A stretch of DNA of 39,483 nt. Source: an uncultured Alistipes sp. Lineage in GTDB: Bacteria > Bacteroidota > Bacteroidia > Bacteroidales > Rikenellaceae. The notes under the pieces were generated by a model. That model was given only the letters and a program-made list of their open reading frames with translations, was not told the origin of the DNA and did no database searches. A program made the position numbers and the translations under genes. Positions 17,514-24,611 of this stretch are shown here, piece by piece (the stretch's first letter is position 1; every line of letters begins with the position of its first letter). The stretch is from assembly GCA_900546065.1 (NCBI GenBank), contig URBK01000022.1, forward strand, positions 1 through 39,483, given 5' to 3'.

Positions 17514-17546
17514 CAAATATAATAATATTATAACAAAATGCACAAA
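17514..17546 (-). promoter_or_regulatory. Promoter of the AraC-type gene
   Basis: Minus strand TTTG (17546-17543), 21-base spacer, TATATTTG (17521-17514), inside a strongly AT-rich stretch. This predicts a leader of roughly 48 bases. Confidence 0.75.
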
Positions 17547-17739
17547 TAAAATACGCGATTTTGCAATAAAAAACTGAAATAATTATCTTAAAAACTTGTC
17601 AAACCATCTTTCGAAGTCTCTTTTTTCTATCCCGCGGCTTAAAAAATCACGGTCCCGACAGCAAAATCAACCCGAAAATCCTACTTCTCTCTGCCTTAAC
17701 GCCTTGACTGCGGATGATGCCTTTTTGCGATTTGCGGCC

Positions 17740-18010
17740 GCACTTGACAAGACTTTTTTCTCCTCGCGCAACCCCAAACGGAATTTTATTATTTTCCTTT
17801 GCATTCCCCGTCTGCCGCGACCCTTCGCCCCTCACAGCCCGAACGGAATTTTATTTTCAACACTGCATATCCTCCGTCTGCCGCGCCCTTTTTCACCCTC
17901 GAAAAGCACCAAAGGAAATTTTATTTTTAACACTGCATATCCTCCGCACGCACGCCTTTTTTTCTCCCCGCGCAGTCCCGAACGGAATTTTATTCTCTCA
18001 CTCTACATCC
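17740..18010. repeat. ~68-base tandem array, four units
   Basis: The core GAACGGAATTTTATT recurs at 17776, 17841, 17911 and 17980 (spacing 65, 70, 69). Around it CACTGCATATCCTCCG is shared by units 2 and 3, and CCGTCTGCCGCG is shared by units 1 and 2. Each unit has a T/C-rich lead (CTTTTTTTCTCC) before the core. Confidence 0.85.
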
Positions 18011-18257
18011 ATCCCCCCTCCGCCGCGGCCCGAGGCTCCCGCGCTGCATTACAATATTTTCGGTCCTGTCGGCCGTCTCTCCACCACACGGGGCATATAT
18101 TCACCCTACATGCCGAATACATCCAACGATCGTGCCCGAAATGCGTTGTGCTGCGCCGAAACGGAGAAATTTTCCCGCCCGCAAACGCTACGGCCGCCAC
18201 ACATCGGGGCGCAGGGACGGCCATACAAGATGAATACAAGAAAAAACCGTATCCATC

Positions 18258-18480
18258 GGCGCGGCGGGGGATATATTATACTGGGATTATCGGCGGGGGC
18301 ATGGGCGGCAGGGGATATAATAATATGGAAATATGGGACGGCCGAGAGCGCGCGGGGGATATAATAATATGGAAATATATGACGGTCGAGAGGCGGCGGG
18401 GGATATAATATATGAAAATATAGGACGGCGGAAAGGATGGCGGGGAAGGATATGAATAATGGAAATATGTAAATATGGAA
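18258..18480. repeat. 44-base tandem array, five units
   Basis: GGGGATATA or a close variant recurs at 18267, 18311, 18355, 18399 and 18442, a spacing of 44, 44, 44 and 43. Units 2-4 share GGGGATATAATAATATGG followed by AAATAT and a GACGG(C/T)CGAGAG stretch. Units 1 and 5 are degenerate. Confidence 0.92.
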
Positions 18481-18499
18481 TGGCGGAAATACAGGCTGT

Positions 18500-18536
18500 A
18501 AAACAAAAATAACCGCGCCACCCGAAGGTGACGCGG
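18500..18536 (-). terminator. Terminator of the EF-G-like gene
   Basis: CCGCGTCACC / GGTGGCGCGG stem (one mismatch) with a TTCG-type loop on the minus strand. It is followed by TTATTTTTGTTTT. It lies about 280 bases past the stop codon. Confidence 0.75.
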
Positions 18537-18659
18537 CCGTCAAGGAAAATATCCGACGTTGAAGCGTTATCAATTTAATACCCCCTGTGCATTAACCTTA
18601 ACCCGTGCCGGATATTTCATATCAATATATCCCTCCCGGCAAGCTTGCATATCGGCGAA

Positions 18660-18755
18660 GAGACCAAATATCAAAGATCAGAGATCAAAGACTTAAGACC
18701 TAAGATCAAAGTCCAGATACTTAAGACTTAAGACCTAAGACCTAAGATAAGAGAC
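18660..18755. repeat. Short AAGACCT/AAGATCA repeats
   Basis: A string of imperfect 7-10 base units (AAGATCA, AAGACTT, AAGACCT, AAGACCT, AAGATAAG) between the EF-G-like stop and its terminator. They would be transcribed in the 3' untranslated region. Confidence 0.7.
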
Positions 18756-18818
18756 CCAAGGCCATATATCCATCCATGCCCCTCGACTATATGCACGCTG
18801 CGCGGAACAGACTGGGGA

Positions 18819-20972
18819 TCAATCCTCGTCGGTATCGGCGTATGCCTTGAGCAGTTTGTCCTGCACGTCGGCGGGAACCTGCTCGTACGAGGCAAACTGC
18901 ATCGTATAGGTTGCGGCGCCCGACGTGAGTGACGAGAGCGACGTCGAATAGCGGTACAGTTCGGCCAGAGGCACGCGGGCGTTGAGGCGGTCGAAGCCCT
19001 TGTCCGACTCCATGCCCATGATCATGGCGCGGCGGTTCTGCAGATCGCTCATGACGGCTCCCATATACTCGCTCGGCGTCAGCACCTCAACCGAATATAT
19101 CGGCTCCATGATCTTCGGGCCGGCATTGCGGAAGGCCTCCTTGAAGGCGTTGCGCGCGGCCAGCTTGAACGAGATCTCGTTCGAGTCCACGGGGTGCATC
19201 TTGCCGTCGTATATAACGACACGTATGTCGCGGGCGTATGATCCCGTCAGCGGGCCCTCGTCCATCTTCTCCATCACGCCCTTGAGTATCGCGGGCATGA
19301 AGCGCGCGTCGATGGCGCCACCCACAATCGAGTTGTAGAACTGCAGCTTGCCGCCCCAGTCGAGGTCATACTCCTCCTTGCCCTTGACGTTGACCGTGAT
19401 ATCCTTGCCTGCGACCTTGTAGCGCGTAGGCTCGGGCATACCCTCGTAATATGGCTCGATGACCATGTGAACCTCGCCGAACTGTCCCGCACCGCCCGAC
19501 TGTTTCTTGTGGCGGTAGTCGGCCTGCGCAACCTTCGTGATGGTCTCGCGGTAGGGTATCTTCGGCGCGAAATACTCGATATCCATCTTGTTCTCCGACG
19601 CGAGGCGGCTCTTCAGGATATTGAGATGGTGCTCGCCCTGACCCTGTATGATGGTCTGCTTCAGCTCCTTCGAGTACTCGACCAGAATCGTCGGGTCCTC
19701 ATACTTGGCATCGTTGAGCAGCTTGCCCAGCTTCTCCTCGTCGCTCTGCTCCTTGGCCTTGACTGCGGCGCGGTAGCGGGGCTCCGGGAAGACTATCGGC
19801 TCGACGGTAACCACGGCCGACGCTGCCGCCAGAGTATCGTTCGTGCGCGTACCCTTCAGCTTGACCGTACACCCTATGTCGCCCGCCGAGAGCTCCGTCA
19901 CCTTGATGCGGTTCTTGCCCGCAACGGCGAAGAGTTGCGAGAGCTTCTCCTTGTTGCCCGTGCGGCTGTTGACAAGCTCCGTGCCCTCGGTGATCTTGCC
20001 GCGGATGACGCGGAAGTACGATATCTCGCCTATATGCTGCTCGAGCTGGCTCTTGAATACGAATGCCACGGCCGGCTGCGTCTCGTCCGCCGCCAGCTCC
20101 TCGCCCTCCGTCGTGAGGAACTTGGGCGCCGACTGCGGGCCCGGGGCTACGTTGATGATGAACTCCATGAGTCGCTTGGTGCCGATATCGCGCCGCGCGC
20201 TGCAGCAGAAGATCGGCATCACGTCACGCTTCGCAACGCCCAGCTTCAATCCCGCGCGTATGTCGTCCTGCGTCAGCATGCCCTTCTCGAAATAGAGCTC
20301 CATCAGGGCGTCGTCGTAGACCGCAGCCGCCTCCGTAAGCTCTTGGTTGAGGGCGCGGGCGCGCTCCATCTCCTCGGCCGGTATGTCGAGCTCCTCACGC
20401 GTGCCGTTCTCGTCGGTGAAGTGGTACATCTTCATCATCAGCACGTCGATGAACGACGAGAATCCCGCCCCTTGGCTTACCGGGTACTGCACGATCACCG
20501 GCTTCACGGGCGAGGCGGCGCGTATGCCCTCCAGCATGGCCTCGTAATTGGCCTTGTCGCCGTCGAGCTGGTTGATAACGCCGATTACGGGTTTGCTCAG
20601 TATGCGGGCATAGCGCGACTGTATCTCGTCGCCTACCTCCCAGCCGTTCTGCGCGTTCATAACCATCACGCCCACATCCCCAACCTTGAAGGCCGAGAAG
20701 AGGCTGCCGCAGAAGTCGTCCGAACCCGGACAGTCTATGATGTTGAGCTTGCGGCCCATGAACTCCGTGAAGAGGATAGTCGAATAGATCGAGCGTTTGT
20801 ATTCGTGCTCGATATCCGTATTGTCCGAGAGCGTGTTGTTCGTCTCGATACTACCCCTGCGGTCGATGACCTTACCCTCATAGGCCATCGCCTCGGCAAG
20901 GGTAGTCTTACCCGAGCCCGGCGCTCCGATGAGTACGATGTTCTTGATCTCTTTGGCTGAATAATTTTTCAT
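18819..20972 (-). CDS. EF-G paralogue (EF-G2-like) lacking catalytic His
   Basis: A 717-residue translational GTPase with all five EF-G domains. The P-loop is GAPGSGKT (16-23) rather than the usual GHxDAGKT. Switch II is DCPGSDDF (80-87) where canonical EF-G has DTPGHVDF, so the catalytic histidine is Ser84. G4 is NQLD (134-137) instead of NKMD. Domain IV is conserved (YRETITKVAQADYRHKKQSGGAGQFGEV). I recall that in Bacteroides a second EF-G lacking GTPase activity supports translation under carbon limitation and gut colonisation. This protein fits that description by sequence, but orthology is not proven. The gene is monocistronic with its own promoter and a terminator. No canonical fusA is in the window. 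Confidence 0.9.
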   Translation of the reverse strand: MKNYSAKEIKNIVLIGAPGSGKTTLAEAMAYEGKVIDRRGSIETNNTLSDNTDIEHEYKRSIYSTILFTEFMGRKLNIIDCPGSDDFCGSLFSAFKVGDVGVMVMNAQNGWEVGDEIQSRYARILSKPVIGVINQLDGDKANYEAMLEGIRAASPVKPVIVQYPVSQGAGFSSFIDVLMMKMYHFTDENGTREELDIPAEEMERARALNQELTEAAAVYDDALMELYFEKGMLTQDDIRAGLKLGVAKRDVMPIFCCSARRDIGTKRLMEFIINVAPGPQSAPKFLTTEGEELAADETQPAVAFVFKSQLEQHIGEISYFRVIRGKITEGTELVNSRTGNKEKLSQLFAVAGKNRIKVTELSAGDIGCTVKLKGTRTNDTLAAASAVVTVEPIVFPEPRYRAAVKAKEQSDEEKLGKLLNDAKYEDPTILVEYSKELKQTIIQGQGEHHLNILKSRLASENKMDIEYFAPKIPYRETITKVAQADYRHKKQSGGAGQFGEVHMVIEPYYEGMPEPTRYKVAGKDITVNVKGKEEYDLDWGGKLQFYNSIVGGAIDARFMPAILKGVMEKMDEGPLTGSYARDIRVVIYDGKMHPVDSNEISFKLAARNAFKEAFRNAGPKIMEPIYSVEVLTPSEYMGAVMSDLQNRRAMIMGMESDKGFDRLNARVPLAELYRYSTSLSSLTSGAATYTMQFASYEQVPADVQDKLLKAYADTDED

Positions 20973-21061
20973 ATCAGATAGAAGTTTTAGGTTTACGGTT
21001 TACGGTTCACATTCGAATTATAAAGTTATGAATATTTTTTCATATCGCAATAGCCGAAACC

Positions 21062-21095
21062 CAAAAATAACGCCTCCGCACCGCCGATGTGCAAA
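21062..21095 (-). promoter_or_regulatory. Promoter of the EF-G-like gene
   Basis: Minus strand TTTG (21095-21092), 22-base spacer, TATTTTTG (21069-21062). The spacing is slightly above the usual 19-21. It is back-to-back with the promoter of the divergent phosphoesterase gene. Confidence 0.55.
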
Positions 21096-21135
21096 ATATA
21101 TCTTATCTGCCGCCCTCGGGAATGGTCTGCCGCGT

Positions 21136-21166
21136 TTTGACGCCTCAGAAAAAAACAATACTTTTG
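21136..21166 (+). promoter_or_regulatory. Promoter of the phosphoesterase-PQQ gene
   Basis: TTTG (21136-21139), 19-base spacer, TACTTTTG (21159-21166): a perfect consensus. It predicts a start of transcription near 21173 and so excludes translation starts upstream of that point. Confidence 0.8.
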
Positions 21167-21192
21167 TATCGGCGGCCTCAGCGCCGCCACAA

Positions 21193-23085
21193 ATGAAAAA
21201 AACCTTTGCTTCCGATATGAAATTTTCCTCCCTGCTTCTTGCGTTTGCCGCCGCCGCAACATTTACGGCCGCGCCCGCCCAGACCGCCCAGACCGAAAAA
21301 AAACCTCCCGTAAGGATACTTTTCCTGTGCGACCTGCACGTCTCGCCCGACACCCCGTCGGAAGATCGTCTGCGGCGCGCCGTGCGCAAGATCAACGCCA
21401 CCGATGCCGATGCGGTCATCGTCGCCGGAGACCTCACGAACGAAGGCAGCGACGAGGAGCTGCGATGCGTAAAGTCGATACTCGACCTTATAGAGCTTCC
21501 CACATACGTCATCCCCGGCAACCACGAGGACAACTGGTCGCAGAGCGCCTGCCGCACATTCGATGCGCTCTGGGGCCGCGACCGCTTCGCCTTCGAGGTG
21601 CGCGGCACGCTCTTCGCGGGCATAAACTGCGGCCCCTACATGAAGATGGGCGACGGGCATGTCAAACATGAGGATCTGGCGTGGCTCGACTCGCTCCTTG
21701 TGAGCAACAAGGGCAAGCGTGTGGTCTCGGTCAACCACTATCCCCTCACGGAGGATATAGACGACTGGGAGGATTATGCCGACGTGCTCCTGCGTCACCG
21801 CACGGCCGTGCATCTGTGCGGCCACTACCACACTTTCCGCCGCTACCGCACCGACGGCATAGACGGACTTATAAACCGCTCGCTCAACATGCCATCCGAG
21901 CAGTACGGCGACGAGGGCTATACACTTATCGAGCTTACGGCCGACTCGCTGCGGCAATGGAACATACCCCTCGAGGGCGAAGCGGCGCTTGTCGAGGCAT
22001 TTGCCATAGACGACAGCATCAAACCCGCCGTCGAGCGTGCCGACACCGCATGGCAGCAGCCCGATGGTTACCGCATAGAGCTTCTGCACCGCGACGAGGC
22101 CTCGATATTCACACGTCTCGGCATAGACCGCCGACGCATATATTTCGGCAACTCGCTCGGCCGCGCAAAGGCCATCAACAAGCGCAGCGGACGCGAGCTG
22201 TGGAGCATACGGACCGACGGCCCGCTCTTCTCGCGCCCCGCACCGGCCGGAAAGAGCGTCTTCATACCCGCATCGGACGGGCGTCTGGTATCTGTTTCGG
22301 CGCGCAGCGGACGCATACGCTCCACAGCACGCGGCCGCGGCCCGTATGTTGCCGACGGCGTTGTCCGCAACGGGATTTTATATCAAGGAGGATACCGCTC
22401 TTTCGAAGCCGTGGATACACGCACCGCGCAGACAGTATGGCGATTTGACGGTATCGGAAACTACTGTCAGGCCGCACCGTCGGTAACCGACAGCGACATC
22501 ATCTTCGGGGCGTGGGACACCTTCCTGCGCTCGCTCGACACCCGCACGGGAGATGAACGCTGGCGCTGGAGCAACGGCAACGCCGTGCGCCTATACAGCC
22601 CGGGAAACTGCTCGCCCGCGGTCATCGGCGACAAGGTCTTCATCGTGGCCCCCGACCGCTACATGACCGCCATAGACCGCGCGACGGGAAAAACCCTGTG
22701 GCGTGTCAAGGACCGCACCGTGCGTGAGAGCCTCGGCGTCTCGGCCGACAGCACAACCGTATATGCCCGCACCATGGACGGCGAACTTATCGCCGTGGAC
22801 GCCGCCGCTGACAAATATACCCTCAAGTGGGTCACAGACCTGACATTCGGATATGAACATACACCCTGCATCGTCCTCGAGAGCGACGGAACGGTATATG
22901 CCGCCTCGCGCCGCGGTGCGGTCGCCGCCGTCGATGCCGCCTCGGGAGAGCTTCTCTGGGTGCGGCGCATAGGACGCTCCGCCGTCAACGGTTTCGAACG
23001 CGACACAGACGGCACGGTATATCTCTCCATGATCGAGGGGACAGTATGGCGTATATCCCGCATCAAGGAAAATACAAGAAATTAG
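21193..23085 (+). CDS. Metallophosphoesterase fused to PQQ-type beta-propeller
   Basis: A 630-residue exported protein. The signal peptide (to about residue 30, TAAPAQ) is followed by a calcineurin-like phosphoesterase domain with the full metal set: DLH (47-49), GDLTNEG (79-85), GNHED (109-113), NHYP (181-184) and GHYH (210-213). A C-terminal half of repeated PQQ/BamB-like blades follows (for example GRAKAINKRSGRELWSI, TYKL-type RATGKTLWRVKD, AVDAASGELLWVRR). The phosphoesterase is likely to hydrolyse a periplasmic phosphomonoester or diester; the propeller probably binds ligand or partner, since no quinoprotein dehydrogenase partner is nearby. The start is ATG 21193 (20 bases after the predicted transcription start); ATG 21217, nine codons on, gives an equally good signal peptide. 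Confidence 0.9.
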   Translation: MKKTFASDMKFSSLLLAFAAAATFTAAPAQTAQTEKKPPVRILFLCDLHVSPDTPSEDRLRRAVRKINATDADAVIVAGDLTNEGSDEELRCVKSILDLIELPTYVIPGNHEDNWSQSACRTFDALWGRDRFAFEVRGTLFAGINCGPYMKMGDGHVKHEDLAWLDSLLVSNKGKRVVSVNHYPLTEDIDDWEDYADVLLRHRTAVHLCGHYHTFRRYRTDGIDGLINRSLNMPSEQYGDEGYTLIELTADSLRQWNIPLEGEAALVEAFAIDDSIKPAVERADTAWQQPDGYRIELLHRDEASIFTRLGIDRRRIYFGNSLGRAKAINKRSGRELWSIRTDGPLFSRPAPAGKSVFIPASDGRLVSVSARSGRIRSTARGRGPYVADGVVRNGILYQGGYRSFEAVDTRTAQTVWRFDGIGNYCQAAPSVTDSDIIFGAWDTFLRSLDTRTGDERWRWSNGNAVRLYSPGNCSPAVIGDKVFIVAPDRYMTAIDRATGKTLWRVKDRTVRESLGVSADSTTVYARTMDGELIAVDAAADKYTLKWVTDLTFGYEHTPCIVLESDGTVYAASRRGAVAAVDAASGELLWVRRIGRSAVNGFERDTDGTVYLSMIEGTVWRISRIKENTRN

Positions 23086-23104
23086 TATTTTATGATATAA
23101 TAAA

Positions 23105-23147
23105 ATAAAAATTACCGCCGCATCTTTTTCGGGTGCGGCGGTATTTC
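23105..23147. terminator. Bidirectional terminator
   Basis: ACCGCCGCA / TGCGGCGGT stem (23114-23122 with 23134-23142). It is followed by ATTTCATT on the plus strand and AATTTTTATTTTATT on the minus strand. It serves the convergent phosphoesterase and membrane-protein genes. Confidence 0.85.
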
Positions 23148-23174
23148 ATTCATAGTATTTATATTGAGACGTTT

Positions 23175-23819
23175 TCAATTATCCTCTTTGTCCGCACTCT
23201 CCGCACCCTCGCCGTCGGCCTGTTCGTCCAAAAACTCCTCAAGGCTGCGCATGGCGTCGCTCAGGCGTCGCAGCTTGCCCTGCTCCCAGCGCATGATCCT
23301 CAACGAAATGAATACACCCGCGGCAAATATCGCCACCGATGCCGCCAAGCACCTTATAAATACCGCCATATCCTCCGTGCCGCCGTCGCCGAAGAGATTC
23401 GCCACGAGCATGTACATCAGCAGGCAGAACATATAGACATATACGCCCACGGTCATGACTCTCTCCACGCGCATGTAGCGCACAACGGCGGCGGCGTGCT
23501 GCACAACACCCTTGTCGAAACGTCCGGCGCGGTGGTATATAACGATCTGGTATATAGAGAATACGAATGCCACGGCCAGCCCCGCGGCAAAGAGCCAGAA
23601 GAAGGCCCCGAAGCCGTAATGGTGCGCCACATACCACAGTACAAAGGGTATGATGGCCGCGCCGCCGATGATGTTGATCCAGCCGTAGCGGCGCAGAACC
23701 CTCGAATCGCTGCGCATGGCCCGCCGCAGCATCTCCGTCGAGACGCTCGTAGCACTCTCCACACGCCGCGAGAACTCCGACCACTCGCGCCGTATCTCGT
23801 CAATATTCAGTTCCGACAT
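23175..23819 (-). CDS. Membrane protein downstream of an ECF sigma factor
   Basis: A 214-residue protein with a cytoplasmic N-terminal stretch of about 48 residues (EEIRREW-type amphipathic helix), then two pairs of hydrophobic helices (about 50-70, 72-95, 122-145 and 155-175) and an acidic C-terminal tail ending ESADKEDN. No enzyme motif is visible. I do not recognise a named family with certainty. Its place 117 bases after an ECF sigma gene on the same strand, together with a soluble head in front of membrane helices, is the usual pattern of a membrane-bound anti-sigma or sigma-linked sensor, but the sequence does not show a zinc anti-sigma motif. The function is inferred from context only. 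Confidence 0.8.
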   Translation of the reverse strand: MSELNIDEIRREWSEFSRRVESATSVSTEMLRRAMRSDSRVLRRYGWINIIGGAAIIPFVLWYVAHHYGFGAFFWLFAAGLAVAFVFSIYQIVIYHRAGRFDKGVVQHAAAVVRYMRVERVMTVGVYVYMFCLLMYMLVANLFGDGGTEDMAVFIRCLAASVAIFAAGVFISLRIMRWEQGKLRRLSDAMRSLEEFLDEQADGEGAESADKEDN

Positions 23820-23936
23820 ATCGTTTTCGATCTTTTCCTTGTTTCAGATATTTTCCTCGTCTCGTCCGATCCTTATCCTTGTTTCACGCCATCACTCTGT
23901 TTCCATATTTTCCCCGTCCGATCGGTTCCCGGGTCC

Positions 23937-24419
23937 CTACTCCTCGCTCATCTGTTTCAGGCGGCCCTTGATGCGCATGATCCTGATGGCCACGTTGGCC
24001 TTCGACATACCCATGATATCGGCTATCTCGGCATAGCTGCGCTCCTCGAGCCACAGCAGTATCAGTGCGCGGTCCAGACGGTTCAGACGGCCTATAAGAC
24101 GGTAGAGCTCCCGCAGCATCGGGCCCCGCTCGGCCTCGGCCTCCACGGCCATGTCGACCTTAAGGGGGATATTGTGCGGGCGCGAGCCCTTCCGCCGCAC
24201 GAACGATACGCACGTGTACAACGCCACACGGTAGACCCACGTCGAGAGCGCACACTCGCCGCGGAAGTTCTGCCACCCCCGCCACATGTTGATCAACACC
24301 TCCTGACAGTAGTCCTCCATCTGGTCGCGGTCGTCGGCGTAGATGTTGCACACCTTGTATATGACGCCCTTGTAGCGTTCGACCATCTGCACGAACTCCT
24401 CCTCACTCCGTAGTTCCAT
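23937..24419 (-). CDS. ECF-type RNA polymerase sigma factor
   Basis: A 160-residue extracytoplasmic-function sigma-70 protein. Region 2 is seen in DDRDQMEDYCQEVLINMWRGW with the -10 recognition helix ALSTWVYRVALYTCVSFVRRK. Region 4 is seen in LNRLDRALILLWLEERSYAEIADIMGMSKANVAIRIMRIKGRL, the -35-binding helix-turn-helix. No FecI-type partner (FecR) is adjacent; instead a small four-helix membrane protein follows. In Bacteroidota such pairs answer envelope or metabolic stress, but the signal is unknown. Upstream of the start (minus strand) is GGGGAAACTTAA, which resembles an ECF -35 element. I could not find a well-spaced -10, so autoregulation is only possible. Confidence 0.93.
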   Translation of the reverse strand: MELRSEEEFVQMVERYKGVIYKVCNIYADDRDQMEDYCQEVLINMWRGWQNFRGECALSTWVYRVALYTCVSFVRRKGSRPHNIPLKVDMAVEAEAERGPMLRELYRLIGRLNRLDRALILLWLEERSYAEIADIMGMSKANVAIRIMRIKGRLKQMSEE

Positions 24420-24555
24420 CGTCCCCTATATGAAGCCTTGCATGTACGATTGCTCGTCTTGAAAAATTAAGTTTCCCCCGCCGCAGCCACCGATACCGAC
24501 ATCCGGTACCGAACATCCATATCCGACAGCCGCAACGCATATATATGGTCGCACG

Positions 24556-24582
24556 AAAAGGGGCGGAATTACACCGCCCCGG
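24556..24582 (-). terminator. Terminator of the WG-repeat gene
   Basis: GGGGCGG / CCGCCCC stem (24560-24566 with 24574-24580) with a 7-base loop, followed by TTTT on the minus strand. It is about 30 bases after the stop codon. Confidence 0.75.
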
Positions 24583-24611
24583 AAGAAATTTTCATCTGTA
24601 CCGACGCCGCA

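Larger units (their letters stand above)
17460..18818. other. 1.36 kb gene-free region with three tandem arrays
   Basis: No gene with supportable coding character. It contains the AraC promoter (17497-17546), a ~68-base array (17740-18010), a 44-base array (18258-18480), the EF-G-type gene terminator (18500-18536) and a short AAGACCT array (18660-18755). Two long overlapping open frames across it (17596-18408 and 17714-18364) translate the repeats into Phe/Ser/Pro-rich sequence in two frames at once and resemble no family. An RNA role for some of this region cannot be excluded. Confidence 0.75.

Noticed and set aside
17596..18408. Two long overlapping open frames (17596-18408 and 17714-18364, +)
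   Set aside because: They are translations of the ~68- and 44-base DNA repeats in two frames, Phe/Ser/Pro-rich with no domain, and without a promoter or conserved start.
18258..18480. CRISPR array
   Set aside because: The 44-base units repeat over their full length, without unique spacers between constant repeats, and no cas genes are near.
24440..24480. ECF-type -35/-10 promoter before the sigma gene
   Set aside because: GAAACTT is present on the minus strand but CGTA follows at 20 bases, too far for a normal ECF promoter.
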